Assembly: GCA_031549285.1 (NCBI GenBank)
Contig: JAVBPZ010000011.1
Coordinates: 1-64,000, forward strand
Direction of reading: 5' to 3'
Length of the DNA: 64,000 nt
DNA from: JAAYCI01 sp031549285
GTDB taxonomy: Bacteria; Bacillota; Clostridia; Oscillospirales; Ruminococcaceae
The notes beneath the pieces are model-generated. The model did no database searches. It was not told the DNA's origin and saw nothing but the letters and a program-made list of their open reading frames with translations. A program made the position numbers and the translations under genes. Shown here in pieces: positions 1-7,697 of this stretch. How positions within the stretch are numbered: the first letter of the stretch is position 1; the number at the start of each line of letters is the position of its first letter.

Positions 1-88
1 AAACTGCTCTTTTTTAGCTCATTGGTAACTGATAGCCGCTTTATTAACACAAAGGGCAAGGGCCTTACAGCTAAAGCAAAGGGCAGTC

Positions 89-129
89 CGACCACCGGCA
101 TAGCCGGTGGTGTTCTCGTGCTAAAGCAC
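89..129. repeat. Tandem short hairpins, possible insertion-sequence end
   Basis: Two adjacent perfect hairpins are visible. Positions 91-99 pair with 103-111 (ACCACCGGC / GCCGGTGGT, 3-base loop), and 118-121 pair with 126-129 (GTGC / GCAC). Upstream, AAAGGGCA occurs twice (about 52 and 79). Closely spaced hairpins next to a tRNA resemble the ends of IS200/IS605-type elements, but the window starts here and no transposase or TnpB frame is present. This is inference only. Bases 1-88 hold no gene that I can see. Confidence 0.35.
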
Positions 130-136
130 AACCCAC

Positions 137-176
137 AAAAACACCCGCGTATCTAACGATGATGCGCGGGTGTTTT
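137..176 (-). terminator. Terminator downstream of tRNA-Val, possibly bidirectional
   Basis: The arms ACACCCGCG (141-149) and CGCGGGTGT (165-173) form a strong stem with a 15-base loop. The minus strand continues into a T run (complement of 137-141) and the plus strand into TTTTATT, so it could act in both directions. It lies directly after the 3' end of the minus-strand tRNA. Confidence 0.75.
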
Positions 177-178
177 AT

Positions 179-255
179 TGGTGCGGAATCAGGGACTCGA
201 ACCCCGGACTTCATGCGTGTGATGCATGCACTCTAACCAGCTGAGCTAATCCCGC
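179..255 (-). tRNA. tRNA-Val (anticodon CAC), CCA encoded
   Basis: The reverse complement folds into a full cloverleaf. The acceptor GCGGGAT pairs with ATTCCGC, the D arm is GCTC...GAGT, and the anticodon stem CATGC/GCATG holds the loop ATCACAC, giving anticodon CAC (reads GUG, valine). The T arm is CGGGG-TTCGAGT-CCCTG. Discriminator A is at 182 and a genome-encoded CCA follows at 179-181. A promoter lies just upstream and a terminator just downstream, so it is probably transcribed alone. Confidence 0.95.
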
Positions 256-269
256 ATGGCGCAGATGTA

Positions 270-299
270 ATTATACCATCCGCACACGCTAAAAATCAA
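270..299 (-). promoter_or_regulatory. Promoter of tRNA-Val
   Basis: On the minus strand TTGATT (294-299) lies 18 bases before TATAAT (270-275). The -10 box is about 15 bases upstream of the tRNA 5' end, a normal distance for a tRNA promoter. Confidence 0.75.
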
Positions 300-338
300 G
301 ATGTCTGGCAAAGATATTTTGTTTGATGCTTGCATTCT

Positions 339-1706
339 TTATTTCAGCACGCGCCGCAACCACTTTTCTTTGGCCGCGGTATAGGGATGGTACCGCATGG
401 AAATATCCGGCCAGGCGCCCTTGTGCACCACACTTTTGTAGTGGGTGAACGTATCGAAACTGTAGCGACCATGGTAACTTCCCATGCCGCTGTTGCCCAC
501 CCCGCCAAACGGCAGGCGCGGGTTCGCTATGTGCAGCAGGGTATCGTTTACGCAGCCGCCGCCAAAGCTGCATTCCCGCAGCACCCGCCGGCAAACCGTC
601 TTTTCCCGCGAAAAAAGATACAACGCCAACGGTTTTTCCCGTGCCGTAACAAACCCGATAGCCTGCCCGATTTCCTGGTAGGTGAGCACCGGCAGGATGG
701 GCCCAAAAATTTCTTCCTGCATCACCGGGCTGGCCGGGTCTACTTTGTCCAATATGGTCGGCTCTATACGCATCTGGCCATCGTCTGCGCCGCCACAGGC
801 TATTGTTTGGCCTTGCACCAGGCCCAGCAACCTTTCGAAGTGCTTGCGGTTCACTATTTTTGGCCATTCGGGGTTTTGCAGCGGCACGGGGCCCAAAACG
901 GCGGCAATTTCTTTGCGCAGTGCGTCCAGCAGGGCGGGCTTCACGCTGTCCTGCACCAGCAGGTAATCCGGCGCGATACAGGTCTGCCCCGCATTCATCA
1001 GCTTGCCAAACAGAATGCGCCGCGCTGCCAGGGGGATATCCGCTGTTTCATCCACGATACAGGGGCTTTTTCCACCCAGTTCCAGGCATACCGGCGTTAG
1101 GTACCGCGCGGCCTTCTCGATCACGGTTTTGCCCACCGCTACGCTGCCGGTAAAAAAGATAAAATCGAAACGCTGTTCCAGCAGGCGGGTGTTTTGTTCA
1201 CGGCCGCCTTCCACCACCGCCACATGGCCGACATCGAAGCATTCCTGCACCATGCGCTGCAACAGGGCACTGGTGGCCGGCGCATAGGCGGAAGGTTTCA
1301 CCACCGCACAGTTTCCCGCTGCAATGGCGCCGATAAGCGGCACCAGCGACAGCTGGAACGGATAGTTCCACGGTGCCATAATGAGTGTAACACCATACGG
1401 TTCCGGGTAGAGGAGGCTTTTGGCCGGAACCGCCGCCAGGGCGGTTTTCACACGGCGGGGTTTTGTCCATGCGGACAGATGCCGCAGCGCACCGCGTACC
1501 TCCCCCAGTACAATACCAATTTCGCTGGCATAACTTTCGTATGGCGCCTTGCCCAGATCTTCCTCCAGCGCGGCGCAAATTTCCGCATCCTTCCGGCGAA
1601 TGGCATCCTGCAGCCGCGCCAGCGCTGCTGCGCGAAACGCCAGCGATCGGGTGGCGCCGGTGGCAAAAAAAGATTTTTGGGCCGCGACCATCTGCTCTGT
1701 TTCCAT
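339..1706 (-). CDS. Class 3-like NAD(P)-dependent aldehyde dehydrogenase
   Basis: A 455-residue protein of the ALDH superfamily that oxidises an aldehyde to the acid with NAD(P)+. Visible family motifs are the nucleotide-binding FTGSVAVGK, the Glu-containing ELGGKSPCIVD, the catalytic Cys in NAGQTCIAPDY (the GQTCIAPDY form is typical of class 3 and AldH-type enzymes) and the EEIFGPILPV stretch. Length fits the class 3 branch (about 450-460). There is no signal peptide, so it is cytosolic. The ATG at 1706 has GAGAGG seven bases upstream. It is the third gene of a minus-strand run after apbE and the Gx-like gene, 80 bases behind the latter, so co-transcription is likely. Substrate is unknown. 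Confidence 0.92.
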   Translation of the reverse strand: METEQMVAAQKSFFATGATRSLAFRAAALARLQDAIRRKDAEICAALEEDLGKAPYESYASEIGIVLGEVRGALRHLSAWTKPRRVKTALAAVPAKSLLYPEPYGVTLIMAPWNYPFQLSLVPLIGAIAAGNCAVVKPSAYAPATSALLQRMVQECFDVGHVAVVEGGREQNTRLLEQRFDFIFFTGSVAVGKTVIEKAARYLTPVCLELGGKSPCIVDETADIPLAARRILFGKLMNAGQTCIAPDYLLVQDSVKPALLDALRKEIAAVLGPVPLQNPEWPKIVNRKHFERLLGLVQGQTIACGGADDGQMRIEPTILDKVDPASPVMQEEIFGPILPVLTYQEIGQAIGFVTAREKPLALYLFSREKTVCRRVLRECSFGGGCVNDTLLHIANPRLPFGGVGNSGMGSYHGRYSFDTFTHYKSVVHKGAWPDISMRYHPYTAAKEKWLRRVLK

Positions 1707-1786
1707 ACTGCATCCTCTCTATTCTGGCCAAACCGTCAGGTTTTGCCGGCCTGCCATAAGCTCGTCATATTCTTGCCATCCTCGTG

Positions 1787-2329
1787 CTAGTCCTCTTCCC
1801 GGTCCGGGCTGTTTCCCTGTTTTTGGGTAATCCCGGTTTTTTCCAGTGCGGGCAGCAGCACCCGCAGCATCAGCGCCGTAACACAGCCCATCACCACACC
1901 AGATACCAGCAGCACCGGCAGATAGTACAAAGAAAACCCACCCAGCAACAGCCACACCACCAGCAGCTGGGCTATGTTATGCGCCACCGCACCCGCTACC
2001 GAAACCACCAACACGCTGGGCTGGTGTTTGGGCAACAGCAGCAACACGATGACCGCCAAACTGAATAGCCCCCCCGCCAGGCTGAGCAACCCCGCCATGC
2101 CGCCACGCGTGAGCAGCGCAAACGCCGCTTTTAGCACAACCAGCAACAGCGCCTCACCACGGGACAAAAACAGCAGGGCATACATGACCACGATATTGGC
2201 AAGACCCAGTTTTACCCCCGGGGGCAGGCCCAAAAACGGCGTGAGCAAAGATTCAAAAAAACTGAGCACAACCGCAAGGGCAAACAGCATGCCGGTAAGC
2301 GCGATCCTGCGAACTTTTTGATTGCGCAT
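1787..2329 (-). CDS. Gx transporter / HepI-like integral membrane protein (EetB-like)
   Basis: A 180-residue, very hydrophobic protein with about five membrane segments. It belongs to the family often annotated as heptaprenyl diphosphate synthase component I or 'Gx transporter'. The N-terminal stretch RRIALTGMLFALA and the PGVKLGLANI segment are typical. In flavin-based extracellular electron transfer loci a member of this family is named EetB. It starts three bases after the apbE stop, with GGGAGG inside the end of apbE, so translation is coupled. The pairing with ApbE supports a role in membrane electron transfer to extracytosolic flavoproteins; the exact activity is not known. Confidence 0.85.
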   Translation of the reverse strand: MRNQKVRRIALTGMLFALAVVLSFFESLLTPFLGLPPGVKLGLANIVVMYALLFLSRGEALLLVVLKAAFALLTRGGMAGLLSLAGGLFSLAVIVLLLLPKHQPSVLVVSVAGAVAHNIAQLLVVWLLLGGFSLYYLPVLLVSGVVMGCVTALMLRVLLPALEKTGITQKQGNSPDREED

Positions 2330-2332
2330 GCG

Positions 2333-3421
2333 TTACCCTCCCGGCACAAATTCCACTGGATACTCCCCTGCTTCCTCATGCAGCATGAAACCTTCCCGCA
2401 GGCTTTCCGACACATACAGCGTGCCGGCATTGTCCAGTAAAATAGCCGCCCCACCGCTGCGCATATACTGCAGTGTCCGCTCTTTCCCCCACACATACAG
2501 CGTGGTGGAGTAAAAATCGGCCACGGTTCCGTCGCTGGCAATCGCGCCTACCGAGGCAATATCGCTTTGTACCGGGCAGCCGGTGCGCGGGTCCAGGATA
2601 TGGATATATTTTTTTCCATCCTGCTCAAAAAAACGCTCGTATCCGCCGGAGACAGCAATGACCTGGTCGGTAAGCTGGAACGAGGCAATGTAGGCATTCT
2701 GTCCGCCGGCCGGGTCCCGGAACCCGATGCGCCAGGGGGTGCCGTCCGGCTTTGTCCCATGGGCAAAAATGTTCCCGCCAATAGACAGCAGCGCACTGTC
2801 TACTTCGTTTTCCTCATATATTTGGCGCGCCTGGGTGCAGGCCGCCCCTTTGGCTATGCCACCCAGGTCCATGCCCATGCCTGCCTGTGGCAGGGTGACA
2901 TGGGTGCCGTCCACCACCACTGCCGCATCGTCCACCAGCGGCAGCAGGGCATCTAGCTCCGCCTGCGGCACCACGCGCGGATACTCGCCGGTAATATCCC
3001 ATGCCAGGGTCAGCGGCGCAATGGTAATGGCAAACGCACCGTCGCTTCCCGCAGAAAGGGCCAGCGCCTGCTGCAGCAGCGCTGCCGTCTCTGGCGAGAC
3101 ATCGGCGCCGGCAGCACCAGCGGCCGCGTTGATACGGGCAATGTCCCCGGTATCGGAAAACAGCGAAAGGCGCTGCTCCTGCTGCGCCAGCGCGGCATTC
3201 ACCAGTTGCATGGCTTGCTCGGCGTGGGGGCCATAGGCGCTTTGGGTAATAAGGGTGTCCATGGCAAAGGTGGTGGCGGTGTATTCCTCCACCGACGCGG
3301 CGCACCCCGCCCACCCACCGGCACACAAGGCCAGTGAGGAAATGCTGCCCAACACCCATATTACCGACAGCGCACCGGCAAAACGGGCACGTTTTCGGTT
3401 TTGTCCTTTGTTTCGCGGCAC
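2333..3421 (-). CDS. apbE: FAD:protein FMN transferase (ApbE), lipoprotein
   Basis: ApbE attaches FMN covalently to Thr/Ser of extracytosolic proteins, using FAD and Mg2+. Typical family stretches are present: an FAMDTLI-like start of the mature domain, GMGMDLGGIAKG, the SIGGNIFAHG glycine motif, HILDPRTG and the C-terminal SDGTVADFYSTTLYV. A Lys/Arg-rich start and hydrophobic segment end in the lipobox WAGC, so it is probably a surface lipoprotein. I prefer the GTG at 3421 (362 aa): AGGAG lies seven bases upstream, whereas it nearly abuts the ATG at 3427. A longer frame from 3505 would begin within a few bases of the predicted transcription start. A substrate candidate is the divergent FMN-binding lipoprotein at 3792. 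Confidence 0.93.
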   Translation of the reverse strand: MPRNKGQNRKRARFAGALSVIWVLGSISSLALCAGGWAGCAASVEEYTATTFAMDTLITQSAYGPHAEQAMQLVNAALAQQEQRLSLFSDTGDIARINAAAGAAGADVSPETAALLQQALALSAGSDGAFAITIAPLTLAWDITGEYPRVVPQAELDALLPLVDDAAVVVDGTHVTLPQAGMGMDLGGIAKGAACTQARQIYEENEVDSALLSIGGNIFAHGTKPDGTPWRIGFRDPAGGQNAYIASFQLTDQVIAVSGGYERFFEQDGKKYIHILDPRTGCPVQSDIASVGAIASDGTVADFYSTTLYVWGKERTLQYMRSGGAAILLDNAGTLYVSESLREGFMLHEEAGEYPVEFVPGG

Positions 3422-3516
3422 TGGCATTCTCCTGTTTTGGGCGGCAAATAGAAGGGGAACTTCCTTTTTTTGTCGTTTTTTATGGTGTTCCGCATTAAGA
3501 TACACCCGCTTCTTTC

Positions 3517-3545
3517 ATCTTAAGTATATTCTGCGAGCCTGTCAA
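3517..3545 (-). promoter_or_regulatory. Promoter of apbE-gx-aldehyde dehydrogenase operon
   Basis: On the minus strand TTGACA (3540-3545) is followed, after 17 bases, by TAAGAT (3517-3522). The predicted start near 3510 gives a leader of roughly 85-90 bases before the GTG at 3421. Confidence 0.75.
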
Positions 3546-3694
3546 GAATGCCACCCGCCGGCTGGCTGCCGCCTGCCAAAGAGGAAACGGAAACCGGGCG
3601 CAAAAGCCAAACGACGCATATATAGGGGAGTTGTAAGCCTTTGTTTTGCCTAAATATTTTTGTCGAATTTTGCACAAATGCGGCACGGTGGGAT

Positions 3695-3723
3695 TTGACA
3701 GCGCTTGCCGGATGATGTATCAT
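3695..3723 (+). promoter_or_regulatory. Promoter of FMN-binding lipoprotein gene
   Basis: TTGACA (3695-3700), a 17-base spacer and TATCAT (3718-3723) form a strong sigma-A promoter facing the lipoprotein gene. Together with the minus-strand promoter at 3517 it makes a divergent control region of about 370 bases, which otherwise holds no gene. Confidence 0.8.
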
Positions 3724-3791
3724 TAGTGAACCTTCCTAGGGGCAGTCCCGGCACAAACCCGGGCGAATTGGCAAAAGGATGTGGGGTTTTT

Positions 3792-4244
3792 ATGCGGAAA
3801 TGGGCGGCTGTTTTTTTGTGCGTGTTGTTGTGTTTTAGCGCATTGGCCGGTTGCGGAAAAACGGCGGATTTTCAGGACGGCACCTACCAGGCACAGGTTG
3901 CGGATTATGACAGCAACGGCTACAAGGACTTTGTACAGGTAACCGTGAAAGACGGCGCGGTAACCGAGCTGGTGTACGACGGCGTGGACGCCAACGGCCG
4001 GCTGCGAACAAACGACGCAACGCTGGCCAGCCGCATGGAAGAAACACAAGGAACCTATCCCAAAAAATATACGGACGACCTGGTGAACCAATACCTGGAA
4101 GCGCAGGATCCCACCCAGGTGGATGCTGTGGCGGGCGCCACAAACTCCAGCAACACGTTTCTTGCGCTGATGACAGCGCTGGAACCCAATATGCGCAGCG
4201 GTGATACCACAGTGCTGGTCATTGAAAACGTTCCGGAAAAATAA
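3792..4244 (+). CDS. FMN-binding domain lipoprotein (likely ApbE substrate)
   Basis: A 150-residue exported lipoprotein. Residues 1-20 are a signal peptide ending in lipobox LAGC. The rest is one FMN_bind-type domain of the RnfG/NqrC/PplA kind: an FQDGTYQAQ start, VTVKDGAVTELVYD, and the flavinylation motif DAVAGATNSS near residue 115, in which the Thr of the GAT core is the expected FMN attachment site. The ATG at 3792 has AAAGGA upstream and exactly defines the signal peptide; the upstream in-frame codons overlap the promoter. It is divergent from apbE, which fits a flavoprotein and its maturase. The C-terminus DTTVLVIENVPEK extends beyond the domain. Confidence 0.9.
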   Translation: MRKWAAVFLCVLLCFSALAGCGKTADFQDGTYQAQVADYDSNGYKDFVQVTVKDGAVTELVYDGVDANGRLRTNDATLASRMEETQGTYPKKYTDDLVNQYLEAQDPTQVDAVAGATNSSNTFLALMTALEPNMRSGDTTVLVIENVPEK

Positions 4245-4284
4245 CCGGGTAGATATATACCCAAAAAATATGCCTTTACGGCTG

Positions 4285-4323
4285 CCCCGGTCTTTTGTGC
4301 CTGCACAAGACCGGGGTTTTTCT
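4285..4323 (+). terminator. Terminator after FMN-binding lipoprotein
   Basis: A strong stem pairs CCCCGGTCTT (4285-4294) with AAGACCGGGG (4307-4316), followed by TTTTTCTTT. Confidence 0.9.
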
Positions 4324-4653
4324 TTGATGACATCCTCTGCGCGGGCAGCAGGCCACTGCAGGCCATACCAAAGATTCATAACAGCACCGCGCACCGTAGC
4401 CAGCGTTCGTTTGTGTTATACCAGGTAACCGCTGATTAAAGCCCGGGACGTTCTGGCGGCACATCTTTGCCCGAATGACACGCCGCAAAATCCTCGGCGA
4501 TAAACCAATTATTGCCTGCAGTTTTGCGACGCGCCCTCGGTCCAACCTGCGCCCCCGGCCCGCACCACGTAATCATCGCTCGCCTAGAGCAAATCACAAT
4601 TTTGGATTTGGCAAAAAATTTCTTTACCAAAACGAAAAACGAGGGAGCCGCAA
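4324..4653. other. Gene-free interval
   Basis: About 330 bases between the terminator of the FMN-binding gene and the C39-like peptidase gene. I see no convincing frame with a ribosome binding site, no hairpin with a T run and no clear -35/-10 pair. The last 60 bases are A-rich and probably hold the leader and promoter of the next gene. Confidence 0.4.
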
Positions 4654-5271
4654 ATGAAAAAGAAATATATCCTGCTGCCTGCCGTCGCTGTTATTCTGCT
4701 CGCCGGGCTGCTATTCTCCCTGCTGTACGTCGCCCCGCTTTTTCGCATTCGCCAGTCCGGAATTGTCCTAACGCCTTCCCGCGATATTGTCCCTGTCGCC
4801 GCACCCTATTACCTCCAAAACGACCCGGCCTGGGCGGCAGAAAGCATCGGGGCATCCGGCTACAGCATGGCCGACACTGGCTGCCTGGTTTCCTGTGTTG
4901 CCAGTGCTGTTTCCGTCCTGGACGCCACCATCACCCCGGGCGAATTGAATGAACAATTAACCGCTGCGGACGGCTATGACAACGCGGATCTTTTGTGGTA
5001 CAAACTGCACGAAATTAACCCCAACGTGGAGTATCAATACAAACGGGTGTTTTCCGCCACCACGCTCGAAAACGATTTGACCAGCGGCCGGCTGCCTGTT
5101 GTGAAGGTAAAAATGCACCATACCGGCGCCACCCATTGGGTGCTGGTGGTGGGCGCGCAGGATGGCGAGTTCTGGGTGATGGACCCACTGCAACAGGACA
5201 AAACACTGGTTCCTCTCTCGGAACACGGCGCCGTTTTTGCCTACCGGGCCATTGTTCCAACGACCAAATAG
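4654..5271 (+). CDS. Exported C39-like (papain-fold) cysteine peptidase
   Basis: A 205-residue protein with an N-terminal membrane anchor or uncleaved signal (residues 4-30), followed by a Peptidase_C39_2-type domain. Visible features are the PYYLQNDPAWA entry, the catalytic Cys in DTGCLVSCVASAVS (around residue 75-79), the His in THWVLVVG and the Asp/Asn-position residue in FWVMDPL. Family members are surface enzymes of unknown substrate in Clostridia. GAGGGAG lies eight bases before the ATG. The gene stands alone: a terminator precedes it and the next gene has its own promoter. Confidence 0.82.
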   Translation: MKKKYILLPAVAVILLAGLLFSLLYVAPLFRIRQSGIVLTPSRDIVPVAAPYYLQNDPAWAAESIGASGYSMADTGCLVSCVASAVSVLDATITPGELNEQLTAADGYDNADLLWYKLHEINPNVEYQYKRVFSATTLENDLTSGRLPVVKVKMHHTGATHWVLVVGAQDGEFWVMDPLQQDKTLVPLSEHGAVFAYRAIVPTTK

Positions 5272-5281
5272 TAGCAGAAAC

Positions 5282-5304
5282 GAAGATTTTTCCATCTTCT
5301 TTTC
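5282..5304 (+). terminator. Weak terminator after the C39-like peptidase gene
   Basis: A short stem pairs GAAGAT (5282-5287) with ATCTTC (5294-5299), followed by TTTTC. It is only six pairs and A/T-rich, so this is a tentative call. Confidence 0.4.
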
Positions 5305-5330
5305 AGAACTCATTTCAGGACAATGTACGC

Positions 5331-5359
5331 TTGTAAATTTCCATAAAATCATGTAGTAT
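5331..5359 (+). promoter_or_regulatory. Promoter of DUF4358-like lipoprotein gene
   Basis: TTGTAA (5331-5336), a 17-base spacer and TAGTAT (5354-5359), about 90 bases before the start codon. Confidence 0.5.
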
Positions 5360-5452
5360 ATAGGATGATTTGGTATTCACAGGTCATTGCCCGCCAAACC
5401 AAAACCGATTTGGCATGTATTTACACTTAAATATAAGGTAGGGATTCCTCTT

Positions 5453-6028
5453 ATGAAAAAATGTTTTGCGCTTTTGCTCGCCGGCGTTCTTTGTGCCGGC
5501 ATGCTGGCCGCCTGTGGTGGCAGCGGTAGTTCGTCCTCCGCCCCGGCTGTGGCGAACAGCCCTGCGCCGGCCACGAGTGACGTGGCGGCATCCACGGCAG
5601 ATTCCGCCACAGACGCCCCGGACGCGGGCCAATATGACCTGGCAAAAATACTGGCGGACCTGAGTGCCGCGGCAAACCTGGGCACTGCCATTCCTATGAC
5701 CGACCTGGACCTGCGGGCCGGCGGCGTGGACATGGATATCGTGGTGGAGTGGGCCGGGGAAACGTCCCAGCGCGCCGCCGAAAATGGCGGACAGGTGATT
5801 GTACTGCGGGCGGTGGCAGGCCAGGCGGATGCACTGGCGCAGCAGATGGAAGAACTGCGGGATTCGCACATCAACGACAACTATGCTGAAAATGCCACCG
5901 CAAACGCAAACACCGCAGACGCGCGTATTGTAACCAACGGCGACTATGTGGTGTATGCCGTTTCCGCCACCGGAAGTGAGGGTGGCTACCCCGCGCTGGA
6001 TGACGCGATTACTGCGGCGTTTTCGTAA
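5453..6028 (+). CDS. DUF4358-like lipoprotein
   Basis: A 191-residue lipoprotein. The signal peptide MKKCFALLLAGV... ends in lipobox LAAC, followed by a Gly/Ser/Ala/Pro-rich linker of about 40 residues. The remaining domain (QYDLAKILADLSAAA onward, with RAVAGQADALAQQMEELRD and TNGDYVVYAVSA) resembles DUF4358, a surface domain of unknown function. It precedes an MBOAT/DHHW pair, an association I recall for DUF4358 in other Clostridia, but a terminator at 6171 separates the transcripts. The ATG at 5453 is chosen because it begins the signal peptide and has AAGGTAGGG upstream. Confidence 0.7.
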   Translation: MKKCFALLLAGVLCAGMLAACGGSGSSSSAPAVANSPAPATSDVAASTADSATDAPDAGQYDLAKILADLSAAANLGTAIPMTDLDLRAGGVDMDIVVEWAGETSQRAAENGGQVIVLRAVAGQADALAQQMEELRDSHINDNYAENATANANTADARIVTNGDYVVYAVSATGSEGGYPALDDAITAAFS

Positions 6029-6170
6029 GGAATAGATGTTCGGCCAGGCGCTGCACCGCTGTGCGCCGGAGGAAAGCATGCTGTCCACCCGGCAGGCGGG
6101 TTTGTCCTATCTCTTTGGAATAGTAAGGGGTACTTTTCACCAGTGCGGAACACCTTGCAAGAGATACCCA

Positions 6171-6201
6171 AAGCCGGTGCGCTGCCATGTCGGCTTTTTT
6201 T
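6171..6201 (+). terminator. Terminator between lipoprotein and MBOAT genes
   Basis: The stem AAGCCG (6171-6176) / CGGCTT (6191-6196) runs into seven Ts. The 60 bases after it must hold the MBOAT promoter; I see no clear consensus there. Confidence 0.75.
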
Positions 6202-6263
6202 GTGGAGTGTTTCCAACTGTTTTGTGCCAAAAATACACAGGCGACACAAAGTGAGGGCGCATC

Positions 6264-7685
6264 ATGATCTTCAGCTCTATCCTGTTCTTGTTCCGGTTTC
6301 TGCCTATCACGCTGGCGCTATATTACATCAGCCCCCCAAAGCTGAAAAACACCACCCTGTTTTTGTGCAGCCTGGTGTTTTACTGCTGGGGGGAAGTGAA
6401 GTTTTTCCCCATCATGGTGGCGGTCATCCTCATCAACTACTTCTGCGGGTTATGCATTGGGCATTTCGACAAAAGCGACAAACTGCGCAAGCTGTTTTTG
6501 ATCCTGTCGGTCATTGGCAGCCTGTCCATGCTGATTTATTATAAGTATTTCAATTTCTTTATCACCAATATCAACGCCATTTTCGGCAGCAGCCTGTCAC
6601 TGGTGCAGAACCTGGTGCTGCCGCTGGGCATCAGCTTTTATACCTTCCAGTCCATGAGCTATTCCATAGATGTGTACTGGCGGCGGGTGCCAAGCGAAAA
6701 GAACATCATCAACTTTGGCGCATATGTGGTCATGTTCCCGCAGCTGATTGCCGGGCCGATTGTGCGGTATTCCGACATCAACGAACGGCTGCATATCCTG
6801 AAGGGCCGCGTGACCATGGACCGCATAGACGAGGGCATCACGCTGTTTGTTTTTGGCCTGGCGAAAAAGGTGCTGATTGCCGACAATATTAGCAAACTGT
6901 GGGTAGATATCATCGGCAAGGTGGGCACAAACGGCCAGGTCTCCGGCGGGCTGGGGCTGGAAAATGTCTCCACGCCGCTGGCCTGGCTGGGCATTTTAGC
7001 GTTCACCATCCAAATTTACTTCGATTTTTCCGGCTATTCGCTTATGGGCATCGGCATGGGCAAGATGCTGGGGTTCGACTTTCCCGACAACTTCAACCTG
7101 CCGTACATCAGCAAGTCCATTACCGAGTTTTGGCGCCGGTGGCACATTTCGCTGTCTTCCTGGTTCAAGGAATATGTGTATATTCCCCTGGGTGGCAACC
7201 GCAAGGGCCTGGCGCGGCAGATTTTCAACATCTTTGTGGTGTGGTTCTTAACCGGATTTTGGCACGGGGCCAACTGGAATTTCATCATCTGGGGCCTATA
7301 CTACGGCGTGCTGCTGGTGATAGAGAAGATATGGCTGCTGCCAAAGCTAAGCAAAGGCAAAGTATGGCCGCATTTTTACACCATGGCCATTGTTATAGTA
7401 GGCTGGGCGCTGTTTGTAGGCAGTGACCCCGGGGTGGGCCTTTCCACCTTGATGAACAAGCTGTTTGTACCGCAGGGCGGCATTGGGGCGCTGTACTACC
7501 TGCGCAATTACTTTGTGCCGCTGGCGCTGGGGGTGCTGTTCTCCTCCACGCTGCCACAAAAGGTGTACAACCGGGTGAAGGGGTATACCTGGGTGCGGGG
7601 AACTATTTTGGGCGTACTGCTAATTGCCTGCGTTGCCTACATGGTGGCCGGCGGATACTCCCCCTTCCTTTACTTCAATTTCTAA
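6264..7685 (+). CDS. MBOAT-family O-acyltransferase (AlgI/DltB-like)
   Basis: A 473-residue polytopic membrane protein that moves acyl groups across or onto extracytosolic polymers. Family marks are the N-terminal MIFSSILFLFRFLPI, FPQLIAGPIVRY, the FSGYSLMGIGMGKMLGF stretch, FNLPYISKSITEFWRRWHISLSSWFKEYVYIPLG-type region (split here at FWRRWHISL and YVYIPLGGNR) and the catalytic His in GFWHGANWNF. Length matches AlgI-type acyltransferases. It is followed after 12 bases by its DHHW partner, so the two act together in acylation, most likely acetylation, of a surface glycan. The substrate polymer is not encoded here. Confidence 0.93.
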   Translation: MIFSSILFLFRFLPITLALYYISPPKLKNTTLFLCSLVFYCWGEVKFFPIMVAVILINYFCGLCIGHFDKSDKLRKLFLILSVIGSLSMLIYYKYFNFFITNINAIFGSSLSLVQNLVLPLGISFYTFQSMSYSIDVYWRRVPSEKNIINFGAYVVMFPQLIAGPIVRYSDINERLHILKGRVTMDRIDEGITLFVFGLAKKVLIADNISKLWVDIIGKVGTNGQVSGGLGLENVSTPLAWLGILAFTIQIYFDFSGYSLMGIGMGKMLGFDFPDNFNLPYISKSITEFWRRWHISLSSWFKEYVYIPLGGNRKGLARQIFNIFVVWFLTGFWHGANWNFIIWGLYYGVLLVIEKIWLLPKLSKGKVWPHFYTMAIVIVGWALFVGSDPGVGLSTLMNKLFVPQGGIGALYYLRNYFVPLALGVLFSSTLPQKVYNRVKGYTWVRGTILGVLLIACVAYMVAGGYSPFLYFNF

Positions 7686-7697
7686 GGTGGTGACGGT

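Noticed and set aside
3422..3505. Longer ApbE starting at the GTG at 3505
   Set aside because: The predicted transcription start near 3510 would leave almost no leader, and the added residues are not signal-like.
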